Below are positions 10,166-20,800 of a DNA stretch of 64,000 nt, piece by piece (positions within the stretch are counted from its first letter, which is position 1; every line of letters begins with the position of its first letter). Under the pieces are notes generated by a model that was not told where the DNA came from, did not search any database, and saw only the letters and a program-made list of their open reading frames with translations. This DNA is from Streptomyces tauricus (lineage in GTDB: Bacteria > Actinomycetota > Actinomycetes > Streptomycetales > Streptomycetaceae). The stretch lies in contig NZ_BMVY01000025.1 of the NCBI RefSeq assembly GCF_014650955.1, positions 62,001-126,000 on the forward strand, in the 5' to 3' direction. The position numbers were made by a program, and so were the translations under genes.

Positions 10166-11499
10166 GGGGTGACCTCTTCACTCACTGAGCGCGAAACGGT
10201 GGCCTCCGAGGAGGCGGACGGGGAAGCCGTCGAGGAGGCGGGCGGCAGGGGGACCTCGGCCACGACCCGGAAGAGGTCGCCGTCGACGGGTCCGGCTTCC
10301 AGCGTCCCGGCCACCGCGGCCAGCCGCTCCCGCAGCCCGGCGAGACCGGTCCCGCCGCCGGTGCCTCCGCCGAGCGCGCCCGGTTTCCCGGTCGCCTCCT
10401 GTGCGGCGGTGCGCTCCGCCCCGTCGTTCTCGACCGTGAGGGTCACGTGGTTACCCGCCGGTCGCAACGTCACACGGCACCGCCGGGCGTCGCCGTGCCG
10501 CAGCACGTTCGTGGTGGCCTCCCGTACGACCCAGCCGAGCGCCGACTGGACCGCAGGAGGCAGCCCGGTCGCGGAACCGGTCACCGAGCAGTCGACCCCG
10601 GCCGCCGTCAGGACGCCCTGCGCGCCGGCGAGTTCGGCGCCGAGGTCGGCCTCGCGGTAGCCCCGTACGACCTCGCGGACCTCGCGCTGCGACTCGCGGG
10701 CGATCCGCTGCACCTCGATCATCTGGTCCACGGCCTCGGGGCGCCCGCGGCGGGACAGCTGGACGGCGAGTTCGCTCTTGAGGGCGATCACCGCGAGGTT
10801 GCGGCCCATCACGTCGTGCAGGTCGCGTCCGAAGCGCAGCCGTTCCTCGGCGACGGCGAGGCGCGTACGGGTCTCGCGGGCCGCGTCCAGCTCGTACACG
10901 GAGTCCAGCAGCCAGACCGAGAAGACGGAGGTGAAGGAGAGGCCGCCGCCGCCGAACAGGGTCGCGAGCCCCACTCCCAGCGCGGCGGACCCGTTGAGGC
11001 CCACGGCGAGCGCCACCAGTCCGGCTCCCGCGGCGACGCCGGTCACGATGCCCAGGACGCGCCGCCGGCCGCGTACCCCGAGCGCGAGGGTGCCGACCCC
11101 GAAGACCAGCACACCCACGCAGAGCGAGGTCGTCGCGGCCGCCGTGCCCCCGCCTGCCGGCGCGTGCCCGGCGAGGCCGAGCGCGGCGGCCCCGAACAGC
11201 GCGGAGAACACGCCGAGGGAGAGGAGCAGGCGTACGGGCTGTTCACGCGTGCCGCGCGTCCAGTCGAGCGACCTGGACGCGGTCACCCCGCACAGCACGG
11301 CGTGGGCGCACAGCGGCAGGAACAGCACGACGGCGAGGCCGGCCTCGACCTGCCCGAAGACCGGCAGTCCGATCGCGGTGAGCTCCACCAGCGGGAAGAA
11401 ATGGAAGGACCAGCGGGTGTACGTCTCGACCTTCCCCAGCGTGCTCTTCCCGCGCCACCAGAGACCCGGCCCGCGCATTCCCGAACTCCCGATTCCCAT
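10162..11499 (-). CDS. Sensor histidine kinase (HisKA_3 type)
   Basis: 445 aa from the ATG at 11499; the frame stays open far upstream but that stretch is antisense shadow of the permease. Four to six hydrophobic segments fill residues 30-190. The dimerisation domain carries the phospho-histidine in RFGRDLHDVMG (H228), and the HATPase domain has the N box VVREATTNVLRHG and a glycine-rich lid GGGTGLAGLRERL. The C-terminal 25 residues are Ser/Ala-rich. It is a DesK-like membrane sensor, partner of the overlapping response regulator. Confidence 0.9.
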   Translation of the reverse strand: MGIGSSGMRGPGLWWRGKSTLGKVETYTRWSFHFFPLVELTAIGLPVFGQVEAGLAVVLFLPLCAHAVLCGVTASRSLDWTRGTREQPVRLLLSLGVFSALFGAAALGLAGHAPAGGGTAAATTSLCVGVLVFGVGTLALGVRGRRRVLGIVTGVAAGAGLVALAVGLNGSAALGVGLATLFGGGGLSFTSVFSVWLLDSVYELDAARETRTRLAVAEERLRFGRDLHDVMGRNLAVIALKSELAVQLSRRGRPEAVDQMIEVQRIARESQREVREVVRGYREADLGAELAGAQGVLTAAGVDCSVTGSATGLPPAVQSALGWVVREATTNVLRHGDARRCRVTLRPAGNHVTLTVENDGAERTAAQEATGKPGALGGGTGGGTGLAGLRERLAAVAGTLEAGPVDGDLFRVVAEVPLPPASSTASPSASSEATVSRSVSEEVTP

Positions 11500-11561
11500 G
11501 ACCGACCGTCCCGTCCCCGTCTGCGTCGCCGCTCCGCCTTCGTGCGCTGCGCGGGCCGGGG

Positions 11562-12368
11562 TCAGCGCCTCGGTTCCCAGCGGAACCACTTCTGTACAGC
11601 AAACACCGAGAGCACGATCCAGGCCAGCGCCGTGGCGACCGCGCCCAGCGTCTCGTACGTGGAGAGGTTCCCGGCCCAGCCGCCGCGGATGAGGGTGATC
11701 ACCGGGGACAGCGGGAGCAGTTCGCAGAAGGTGGCGAGCCGGTCGGGCATGACCTCGAAGGGCACGACGGTGCCGGAGCCCACCATCGACACGAGCAGCA
11801 GCGGCATCGCCGCGACCTGGGCGCCCTCCACGCTCCTGCTGAAACTCGCCGTGATCGCCGCGAGCACCGGCCACATCGCGAGTCCCAGCAGCAGCCCCAG
11901 GACGGAGAGGAGAGGTGCCTCGGGCGCTTCCACGTCCATGAGCGCCGCGCAGGCGGCCGTCAGCACCAGGCACTGCACCAGACCGATGAGGACCGAGGGG
12001 ACCGCGGCGCCCGTCAGGATCTCGGCGTCCCGCAGTTCCCCGGTACGCAGCCGCTTGAGGACGAGTTCCTCGCGGCGGGCGGCGTAGACGCTCACGAGCG
12101 AGCTGTAGACGGCGAAGAGCAGGGAGAAACCGACGGCGGAGGGCAGGATGACCGTGCCCACCGAGAGGCCGGATCCCGCCAGGTCCATGTCCTCGGCCGT
12201 CGAGCGCAGGCTGAGCGGCAGGACCAGCGGTACGAAGACGGCCGCGAAGAAGGTGGCCCTGCTGCGCGAGAGGAGGGTGAGCTCGGCCCGGGCGAGGGAG
12301 GTCATGCGTCCGACCGCGGTCACCGTCGACTTCGCGGGTGCGGTACCGGTCACGGTTGCGGCGCTCAT
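11562..12368 (-). CDS. ABC-2 type exporter permease
   Basis: 268 aa from the ATG at 12368, which overlaps the stop of the ATP-binding gene by 4 bp. About six membrane segments with the ABC-2 layout: an N-terminal cytoplasmic helix MTSLARAELTLLSRSRATFF, then hydrophobic stretches around 40-60, 85-110, 130-150, 155-180, 190-210 and a last one LGAVATALAWIVLSVFAVQKWF. The companion ATPase and two-component genes suggest export of a drug, peptide or lipid; the substrate cannot be read from the sequence. Confidence 0.88.
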   Translation of the reverse strand: MSAATVTGTAPAKSTVTAVGRMTSLARAELTLLSRSRATFFAAVFVPLVLPLSLRSTAEDMDLAGSGLSVGTVILPSAVGFSLLFAVYSSLVSVYAARREELVLKRLRTGELRDAEILTGAAVPSVLIGLVQCLVLTAACAALMDVEAPEAPLLSVLGLLLGLAMWPVLAAITASFSRSVEGAQVAAMPLLLVSMVGSGTVVPFEVMPDRLATFCELLPLSPVITLIRGGWAGNLSTYETLGAVATALAWIVLSVFAVQKWFRWEPRR

Positions 12369-13390
12369 GCCACGTGCTCCTTCTCCGAGTGCTGTGCCTG
12401 CCCTGCGTTCCCCGTCCGGCCCGCGTTCCCTGCCGGTCCGGCCTGGTCCGCCGTCGCCGCGTCCCGCTCGGACACGTCCCGCGCGATGCGCAGGAACGCC
12501 TCCTCCAGGGACCCCGACCGGATGTCGAGCCCCCGCAGCTCGACACCGGTCCGCTCGGCCCACGTCAGCAGCCCGGTGGCGGCCCGCTGCAGTTCGTCCG
12601 TACGCAGCCGCAGCACGCGTCCGACGACCTCGTGCCCGGTGACGCCGAGGGAGTCGAGCGGCGGCAGATCGCCGGGGAAGTAGCCGGTGGGCAGTTCGAA
12701 GGAGATCCGCGACGGCTGGGAGGCGGTCACCTCGGCCGGGGTGCCGGAGACCGCGATGCGCCCGGCGTGCAGGATCGCGAGCCGGTCCGCGAGCCCTTCC
12801 GCCTCCTCCAGGTAGTGGGTGGTGAGCAGCACGGTCGTGCCCTGTGCGCGCAGTTCACGCACCAACTCCCAGGTCTCCTGGCGCCCTTCGGCGTCGAGGC
12901 CGGTCGTCGGCTCGTCCAGGAAGAGCACCTCGGGCCGTCCGAGGAGCGCGAGTGCCAGGTCCAGGCGCCGCTTCTCTCCCCCGGACAGCTGCTTCACCCG
13001 TACGCCGGCCCGGCGCGTGAGGCCGACCAGGGACAGCGCCTCGCTCTCGGGCCGGGCGCCGCTGGTGCAGCCGGCCCACATCCGGACCGTCTCCGAGACG
13101 GTCAGCTCGGACGGGAAGCCGCCCTCCTGGAGCATGAGGCCGATGCGCGGGCGGACGGCGGAACGTTCGGTGTACGGGTCGTGGCCGAGGACGCGCACCC
13201 GACCGCCGGCCGGCCGGGCGAGGCCCTCGATGAGTTCGACGGTGGAGGTCTTGCCCGCGCCATTGGTGCCGAGCAGTGCGAAGAGTTCGCCCCGGGCGAC
13301 TTCGAAGGAGACCCCTCGGACCGCCTCGAACCCTCCCCCGTAGACGCGTCGGAGATCAGTGACCTCGATCACGGGCTCATTCGTATTCAT
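12365..13390 (-). CDS. ABC exporter ATP-binding protein
   Basis: 341 aa, DrrA/NatA-like. Walker A GTNGAGKT (41-48), Q-loop LMLQEGGFP, signature LSGGEKRRLD, Walker B VLFLDEP and H-loop TTHYLEEAE. A C-terminal extension after residue 230 matches exporter ATPases of the drug-resistance subfamily, and the last 30 residues are Ala/Gly/Thr-rich. It is the first gene of the operon; its promoter should lie in 13391-13500. Confidence 0.93.
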   Translation of the reverse strand: MNTNEPVIEVTDLRRVYGGGFEAVRGVSFEVARGELFALLGTNGAGKTSTVELIEGLARPAGGRVRVLGHDPYTERSAVRPRIGLMLQEGGFPSELTVSETVRMWAGCTSGARPESEALSLVGLTRRAGVRVKQLSGGEKRRLDLALALLGRPEVLFLDEPTTGLDAEGRQETWELVRELRAQGTTVLLTTHYLEEAEGLADRLAILHAGRIAVSGTPAEVTASQPSRISFELPTGYFPGDLPPLDSLGVTGHEVVGRVLRLRTDELQRAATGLLTWAERTGVELRGLDIRSGSLEEAFLRIARDVSERDAATADQAGPAGNAGRTGNAGQAQHSEKEHVA

Positions 13391-13518
13391 GACTCAAGCG
13401 TCTCGGCCGACGGCGGGACTCGGCAGTGCACGCTGTCACCGGGTGGACATGACAAATGTCAGGGTGGGTGAGGGTGCGGGCGCGGGCTCGAGTGCGGGCG
13501 CGTCCGGGCACACAAGAA

Positions 13519-13543
13519 AGGCCCCGGTCACTGACCGGAGCCT
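13519..13543 (-). terminator. Terminator downstream of tRNA-Gly(GCC) copy 2
   Basis: Stem arms AGGCCCCGGTC and GACCGGAGCCT with one C/A mismatch, loop ACT. Read on the minus strand it ends in CCTTTCTT, placed just after the tRNA 3' end. Confidence 0.65.
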
Positions 13544-13584
13544 CTGCTCGCTACTACCTCACTACTGCACTGCTTCTTACGCTG

Positions 13585-13657
13585 AGCGGACGACCAGGTT
13601 CGAACTGGCGACCTCAACCTTGGCAAGGTTGCGCTCTACCAACTGAGCTACGTCCGC
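13585..13657 (-). tRNA. tRNA-Gly (anticodon GCC), second copy
   Basis: 73 nt, base-for-base identical to the gene at 9437-9509, same strand. The two copies bracket the kinase/ABC operon. Confidence 0.95.
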
Positions 13658-13736
13658 ATTGCCTCCGACCGGCTTTCACCGATCGGCGCGAGCACCAGCC
13701 TACCTGATCGAAAGGACGATCAGACCGGCGATGCAG

Positions 13737-13808
13737 AGCGGGTGACAGGAATTGCACACTGCGCCTTCCCCCTGGAAGGGGGATGTTCTGCTACTGAACT
13801 ACACCCGC
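13737..13808 (-). tRNA. tRNA-Gly (anticodon UCC)
   Basis: 72 nt: acceptor GCGGGTG/CACCCGC, anticodon stem CCCCC/GGGGG around loop TTCCA with UCC, T-loop TTCCTGT-type (GCAATTCCTGTC). It sits 79 bases upstream of the GCC gene on the same strand and is probably co-transcribed with it. CCA is not encoded. Confidence 0.92.
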
Positions 13809-13938
13809 GTGACTCCGGTGAGCCGGGCCTTTCGGCCTTGCCCCTCGGCGTGCTCCAGACTCTAGCCGATCGCCAGGGGTACAACGCAAGTCGACTACCC
13901 CCAGGCCCAAATGAACCCCTCCACCCCCGACCCCCCAA

Positions 13939-14103
13939 GGGGCGCGGCGAACGGCACACCCAGCCCCCACCCCGCCGCACCCGACGAGCAACCCCCGCCC
14001 CGCCCCCCTAAGGGGCGCGGGGAACGGCGCACTCAACCTCTACGCCGCCGCACCCACCACACAACCCCCGCCCCAACCCCGCAAGGGGCGCGGGGAACGG
14101 CGC
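13939..14103 (+). repeat. Three copies of the interspersed 19-bp repeat in a 455-base gap
   Basis: Copies at about 13939-13957, 14012-14030 and 14085-14103, spaced 73 bases, as GGAACGGCGC variants. Intervening CACCCAACC/CCGCCGCACCC tracts also repeat. The rest of 13809-14263 is C-rich with no gene recognised. Confidence 0.8.
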
Positions 14104-14263
14104 ACCCAGCCCTCACCCCGCCGCACCCGACGCGCGAACGTCGACGCAGGGCCCCGCCCGCCCCAGGCACAGGAGTCCGACCCCCGAGCGGCCGAACTCC
14201 CCGCACAAGCAACACCCGCACCCGCGCAGCGGCACCCGCACCCACGCCCCGCAGGGCGCGCCC

Positions 14264-14581
14264 CTACTGCGCAGCGGTAAAAGCCTCATACACCCGCTTG
14301 GGAATCCGCCCCCGCGCAGGAACCTCCAGCTTGTTGGACTGCGCCCACGCGCGAACGGCCGCCGGATCGGGCGCCACCGCCGTCTGCCGGTACGCCTTCC
14401 CGGAACGCGACCGCTTGCGGCCGGCCTCCACATACGGCTCCAACGACCTGCGCAACTGCTCGGCATTGGCCGGATTCAGGTCGATCTCGTACGACTTGCC
14501 GTCCAGACCGAAGGCGATCGTTTCCGCCGCTTCCGAGCCGTCGATGTCGTCGGAGAGAGTGACTACGACACGCTGCGCCAC
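14264..14581 (-). CDS. lsrL: Lsr2-family nucleoid-associated protein
   Basis: 105 aa. Lsr2 proteins bind AT-rich DNA, bridge it and silence horizontally acquired or secondary-metabolite genes. The N-terminal dimerisation domain (MAQRVVVTLSDDIDG..., residues 1-55) and the C-terminal DNA-binding domain with the AT-hook-like RGR (90-92) preceded by VRAWAQSNKLEVPA are both intact. Streptomyces usually carry two paralogues; position between the ABC operon and purS suggests this is the secondary one (LsrL), an assignment made from remembered gene order. It diverges from purS across an unusually AT-rich 360-base region. Confidence 0.9.
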   Translation of the reverse strand: MAQRVVVTLSDDIDGSEAAETIAFGLDGKSYEIDLNPANAEQLRRSLEPYVEAGRKRSRSGKAYRQTAVAPDPAAVRAWAQSNKLEVPARGRIPKRVYEAFTAAQ

Positions 14582-14841
14582 GAATATCGGTCCCTTCGTG
14601 CGGCATCTATCCGGCGACGTGCGATGACGTGCCGAGATGCCGACTGTCCGACTGCTTTTATGGGTGATTGGGCAAAGTATCGGCTATTGCCAATTCATTT
14701 GTACAGTGCCCGGCAATCCAATGTGAAGCTCGACTAAATCTCTTGGCGTGTCCCCCAGGCAATAGGGGACCCGGTCCCGATCCGGATCTTTCCCAGGATT
14801 TTTCGTGAAGGCAGCCCGACGATAGGTTCTCGATGCGGAAT

Positions 14842-14857
14842 CGTGATGACCGTCACG
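14842..14857. promoter_or_regulatory. Crp-like dyad upstream of purS
   Basis: CGTGATGACCGTCACG: perfect 5-bp arms with a 6-bp spacer. It fits the Streptomyces Crp pattern as I remember it (GTG-N6-GNCAC). About 85 bases before the purS start. Confidence 0.4.
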
Positions 14858-14876
14858 TAGATTCCTACGAATCTAC
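14857..14876. promoter_or_regulatory. Perfect palindrome upstream of purS
   Basis: Arms GTAGATTC and GAATCTAC with spacer CTAC. A plausible operator for the purSQL operon; the binding protein is unknown. Confidence 0.45.
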
Positions 14877-14941
14877 CCGCGTAGAAATTTTGTACGGGTA
14901 GTCTGAAGGAACCTGCTCAGCACCACACACCGGGAGTGCCA

Positions 14942-15205
14942 GTGGCACGCGTCGTAGTCGACGTCATGCTCAAGCCGGAGATCCTCGACCCCCAGGGCCA
15001 GGCGGTGCAGCGTGCACTGCCGCGCCTCGGTTTCGAAGGCATCTCCGACGTCCGTCAGGGAAAGCGATTCGAACTGGAAGTGGACGGACCGGTGGACGAC
15101 ACCGCCCTCGCCCGCATCCACGAACTCGCCGAATCCTTCCTCGCCAACACCGTGATCGAGGACTTCACCGTCAAGGTCGAGGAAGTCGCGGAGGCCGGAA
15201 AGTGA
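14942..15205 (+). CDS. purS: Phosphoribosylformylglycinamidine synthase subunit PurS
   Basis: 87 aa from the GTG at 14942 (MARVVVDVMLKPEI), preferred over the GTG at 14936 because GGGAG lies at proper distance. PurS bridges PurQ and PurL in the three-subunit FGAM synthase. The whole short fold is present, including LDPQGQAVQRALPRLGF and the C-terminal NTVIEDFTVKVEE. Its stop overlaps the purQ start by 4 bp (GTGA). Confidence 0.96.
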   Translation: MARVVVDVMLKPEILDPQGQAVQRALPRLGFEGISDVRQGKRFELEVDGPVDDTALARIHELAESFLANTVIEDFTVKVEEVAEAGK

Positions 15206-15902
15206 CCGCTCGTATTGGCGTCGTCACTTTCCCGGGAAGCCTCGACGACCGGGACACCCAGCGTGCGATCAAGCTCGCCGGTGCGGAACCCGTCGCTCTC
15301 TGGCACAAGGACAAGGACCTCAAGCAGGTCGACGCCGTTGTCCTGCCGGGTGGTTTCTCGTACGGCGACTATCTGCGCGCCGGTGCGATCTCCCGCTTCT
15401 CGCCGGTCATGGCGACGGTGATTGAGCAGGCGAAGTCGGGAATGCCGGTGCTCGGCATCTGCAACGGCTTCCAGATCCTCACCGAGGCCCATCTCCTTCC
15501 CGGCGGGATGCTCGGCAACGACCACCTCCACTTCATCTGCCGCGACCAGAAGTTGAAGGTGGAGAACGCGGACACCGCCTGGACCGTGGACTACGAGTCC
15601 GGCCAGGAGATCCACATCCCGCTGAAGAACATGGACGGGCGGTACGTCGCCGACGAGCGCACCCTCGACATGCTGGAGGCGGAGGGCCGCGTCGTCTTCC
15701 GTTACGTGGTCGGCGGCGAGTTCGCCGACGGTTTCGGCAATCCCAACGGCTCGCTGCGGGACATCGCCGGCATCACGAACGAGGCGGGCAACGTCGTCGG
15801 TCTGATGCCGCACCCGGAGCACGCTGTCGAACCCCTCGTCGGGTCCGGCCGCACCGACGGCCTCCCCTTCTTCACCTCGATCCTCAAGAAGCTGGTCAAC
15901 GC

Positions 15903-15906
<4 letters not shown>
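15202..15906 (+). CDS. purQ: Phosphoribosylformylglycinamidine synthase glutaminase subunit
   Basis: 234 aa, class I glutamine amidotransferase that feeds ammonia to PurL. The nucleophile is C87 in GICNGFQ, with the catalytic H204 and E206 in MPHPEHAVE and the oxyanion region PGGFSYGDYLRAG. It overlaps purS by 4 bp and purL by 4 bp (ATGA), so the three subunits are translationally coupled, as expected for a stoichiometric complex. Confidence 0.97.
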
Positions 15907-18161
<2,255 letters not shown>

Positions 18162-18183
18162 CCCCACGCGCTTCAGCTCCACA

Positions 18184-18219
18184 GCGGGGCCCCACCCGGA
18201 GGAACGGGCGGGGCCCCGC
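18184..18219 (+). terminator. GC-rich hairpin after purL
   Basis: Perfect 10-bp stem GCGGGGCCCC/GGGGCCCCGC with a 16-base loop, 22 bases past the purL stop. No T-run, so termination is probable rather than certain. Confidence 0.55.
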
Positions 18220-18284
18220 GTCGTCGTACCCCGGGCCCCTACGACGACAGCGGTGTTTCGCCCGCAGCCCGGCGAGGGCTGACC

Positions 18285-18868
18285 GCGCAGTTCCCCGCGC
18301 CCCTAAGGGGTGCGCCGGTTGTGCTGCGTCTGCGGGCCGGTGTGGGTTGATCGCGCAGTTCCCCGCGCCCCTGCGACGACGGGTGTGTTTCGCCCGCGGC
18401 GCGGTGGGGGCTGGCCGCGCAGTTCCCCGCGCCCCTAAAGGGCGCCGGCCACTGCTTCGTGGCGCGGGCCGTGCGATACGCGGCCCCGCCGCGACCGCGT
18501 TTCGGGCGGGGCTGCGCGTACGCGCCCCCGCCCCAACCGCCGCCAGCGGCACACGGCCGTGTCGACATGCGGCCCGGCCTTGGCCGTTTCCCGTTGCGCG
18601 CTTCTATGTCGATACGCGGCCCGCCATCGCCGCTTTCTTGGGGGCGCGGGGAACTGCGCGGCCAGCCTTCACTGGGGCTGCAGATGAAGCACGGTCCCGC
18701 CCCGGGCGTCTGCAATGGCGTGCGGCCATGTCGATGCGCGGCCCGCCATAGCCGCTTCTTTGGGGGCGCGGGGAACTGCGCGCCCAACCCTCACTGGGCC
18801 GCGGACGAAGCATGGTCCCGCCCCGGGCGTTTCGAGTGGCGCACTCTTAGGGGCGCGGGGAACTGCGC
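18285..18868. repeat. Six copies of the 19-bp repeat and a larger imperfect duplication in a 780-base gap
   Basis: Three copies in minus orientation (about 18285-18303, 18353-18371, 18417-18435) and three in plus orientation (18641-18659, 18763-18781, 18850-18868). Around the last ones an imperfect direct repeat of about 110 bases is seen: 18610-18720 and 18732-18841 share CGAT(A/G)CGCGGCCCGCCAT..., the 19-mer and GGTCCCGCCCCGGGCGT. No gene is recognised between purL and 18942. Confidence 0.75.
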
Positions 18869-18941
18869 GGCCAGCCCCCACCGGGCCGCACACGAAGCAC
18901 ACCCCCCGGCCCCCTCCCGGCCCTCCGCCTAAACTCCCCCC

Positions 18942-19739
18942 ATGCCCCCGGCCAAGAAGCGTGCCCGCGCCTACGATCCCGCCAAGACCCGCGCCGCGGT
19001 TCTCGCGCAGTTCGGGAACGTGCGGGCGGCGGTGCAAGACCTGGACCCCGACCAGCTTGCCGCGGACGCCGGGCTCGGGGGCTGGACCGTGCGGGAGCTG
19101 GCCGCGCACCTGACCATGGCGCTGGAGGCCGTGAGTCGCGGCCTGGACGCCGACGAGCCCGCGGGACCCGCGCTCGCCCTGCTCGACTGGCCGTCCGCCA
19201 CGGCCCCCCGCGCGGCCGAGGTCGACGACGACGTACACGCGCTCGCCGCCGCCGAGCCGGACCTCGACGCGCTGTACGAGCGCACGGAGGCCCGTTTCAC
19301 CGAGCGCCTGCCCGCCGCCCCGGGCGCCCGCCTGCTGGCCACCCGCGTGGGAGCGATGAGCCTGGCCGACTACCTCGTCACCCGCACCGTGGAGCTGGTC
19401 GTCCACACCGACGACCTCAACGCCGCCGTCCCGGGCCTCGACATCCCCTACGACCGCCACGCCCTCGCCACCTGCACCCGCCTCCTCGCCGACACGCTCG
19501 CCGCGAAGGCGCCCGGCGCCTCCACCGAGGTGCGCGTACCGCCGTACGCCGTCGTGCAGTGCGTGGAGGGCCCGCGCCACACCCGCGGCACCCCGCCCAA
19601 CGTCGTCGAGACGGACCCGTTGACCTGGATCCGCCTCGCGACCGGCCGTACGCACTGGCAGGCGGCCCTCGCCGACGCGAAGGTCAGCGCGAGCGGCGAG
19701 CGCGCCGACCTGGGCGGTCTGCTCCCCCTCATGAGCTGA
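18942..19739 (+). CDS. Maleylpyruvate-isomerase-like (mycothiol-dependent/DinB-type) protein
   Basis: 265 aa from ATG 18942. The N-terminal helical domain has the family pattern: LDPDQLAADAGLGGWTVRELAAHL (the histidine of AAHL corresponds to a metal ligand) and later the motif GAMSLADYLVTRTVELVVHTDDL, with a second conserved histidine in VVHTDD. The C-terminal part (about 185-265) resembles the sterol-carrier-like domain usually fused to it, including the segment DPLTWIRLATGR. Actinobacterial members use mycothiol; the substrate here is unknown. Confidence 0.8.
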   Translation: MPPAKKRARAYDPAKTRAAVLAQFGNVRAAVQDLDPDQLAADAGLGGWTVRELAAHLTMALEAVSRGLDADEPAGPALALLDWPSATAPRAAEVDDDVHALAAAEPDLDALYERTEARFTERLPAAPGARLLATRVGAMSLADYLVTRTVELVVHTDDLNAAVPGLDIPYDRHALATCTRLLADTLAAKAPGASTEVRVPPYAVVQCVEGPRHTRGTPPNVVETDPLTWIRLATGRTHWQAALADAKVSASGERADLGGLLPLMS

Positions 19740-19835
19740 CCCGGGGCCCGGATCCGGGCCGGCCGTTGCGCGGCCGTTACCCGGTGAGGCACCCGTCGAG
19801 GGAACCAAGCACCCCACCCGCCCCGTCAAAGCGGC

Positions 19836-20717
19836 ATGCACACGCAGCGACGCAACCTCAGCGCCCTCAGCCCGCGGGTCGGCCTCAGCGCCCTGGCGGT
19901 CACCGGACTCCTCGCCACGGCCGCCTGCGGCACGGAGAGCGGCGACGGCGGAGCCAAGGATCCCGGTGCCGCCTCCGTCGGCACCCGGCAGGCCACCGGG
20001 CTCACCGGCAAGCAGTGGAACGTCGAGAGCGTGACGGCCGACGGGAAGACGCAGGACGCGCCGGCCGGCGCGCACGTCGAGTTCGGCAAGGACGGCAAGG
20101 TGGGCGGCAACTACGGCTGCAACCACTTCGGGGCCACCGCCGAGATCGAGGGCGACACGATCACGATCGGCGACGACACTGTCAAGACCGAGATGGCCTG
20201 CACGGCCGACGGGGCGATGAGCTTCGAGTCGAAACTCGGCGAGGCCATCTCCGACAGCACGATCAAGGCCGAGGTCAACGACGACAAGCTGACGCTCACC
20301 ACCGAGGACGGCTACACCGTGAAACTCACCGCCGAGAAGCAGGCCGACCTCTACGGCACGAAGTGGAACGTCACCGGCACGGTGAAGGTGGACGACAAGG
20401 GGGACGCCGCGGGCGGCTCCGCCGTCGCCCTCGCCTCCGAGGCCGAGGGCAAGGTCCATCTGACCTTCGACGAGAAGGGCACCGTCCGCGGCGAACTCGG
20501 CTGCAACAAGGTGACGGCGAAGGCCACGGTCGGCGACGGCACTATCACTCTGGGCGCTCCGGGCACCACCCGGAAGATGTGCTCCGACTCACTCATGGAC
20601 ACCGAGAGGTCCCTGCTGAAGCTCTTCGGTGGCACCGTGAAATACCAGCTGAAGGGCGGAAAGCTCACGCTGACCAGCGAAAACGGCGCGGGCCTGGAAG
20701 CCGTCGCCGCGAAGTGA
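19836..20717 (+). CDS. META-domain lipoprotein (HslJ-like, two domains)
   Basis: 293 aa. Signal peptide with a lipobox-like ending LLATAAC; the lipidated residue would be C31. Two META domains follow: residues about 57-140 (LTGKQWNVESV...GGNYGCNHFGATAEI...TEMACTADG) and about 170-290 (LYGTKWNVTGTV...RGELGCNKVTAKATV...TRKMCSDSL). The paired cysteines in each domain are kept and may form disulfides. Probably anchored outside the membrane. HslJ relatives in enterobacteria are linked to heat or novobiocin tolerance; no role is proven here. Confidence 0.85.
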   Translation: MHTQRRNLSALSPRVGLSALAVTGLLATAACGTESGDGGAKDPGAASVGTRQATGLTGKQWNVESVTADGKTQDAPAGAHVEFGKDGKVGGNYGCNHFGATAEIEGDTITIGDDTVKTEMACTADGAMSFESKLGEAISDSTIKAEVNDDKLTLTTEDGYTVKLTAEKQADLYGTKWNVTGTVKVDDKGDAAGGSAVALASEAEGKVHLTFDEKGTVRGELGCNKVTAKATVGDGTITLGAPGTTRKMCSDSLMDTERSLLKLFGGTVKYQLKGGKLTLTSENGAGLEAVAAK

Positions 20718-20787
20718 CCCCCGGCGGGCGGCGTCTCACGACGCCGCTCGGGCACTTCCCCAATTCGGACCAGTGGTCGATCTCGCC

Positions 20788-20793
20788 TACACT
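20788..20793 (+). promoter_or_regulatory. Candidate purF promoter (-10 TACACT) giving a leaderless mRNA
   Basis: TACACT with TTCGGA (20764-20769) 18 bp upstream. The expected start point falls at about 20800-20801, exactly the purF GTG. Confidence 0.4.
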
Positions 20794-20800
20794 CGGTGGC

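Larger units (their letters stand above)
14582..14941. promoter_or_regulatory. Divergent promoter region of lsrL and purSQL
   Basis: 360 bases, clearly more AT-rich than the flanks. It holds three dyads near purS: CGTGA-N6-TCACG (14842-14857), the palindrome GTAGATTC-N4-GAATCTAC (14857-14876) and CTACCCG-N15-CGGGTAG (14873-14901). No clear -10/-35 pair could be assigned for either gene. Confidence 0.6.

Noticed and set aside
11500..12546. N-terminal extension of the histidine kinase frame
   Set aside because: It lies antisense-free but out of frame over the permease gene; only the ATG at 11499 starts kinase-like sequence.
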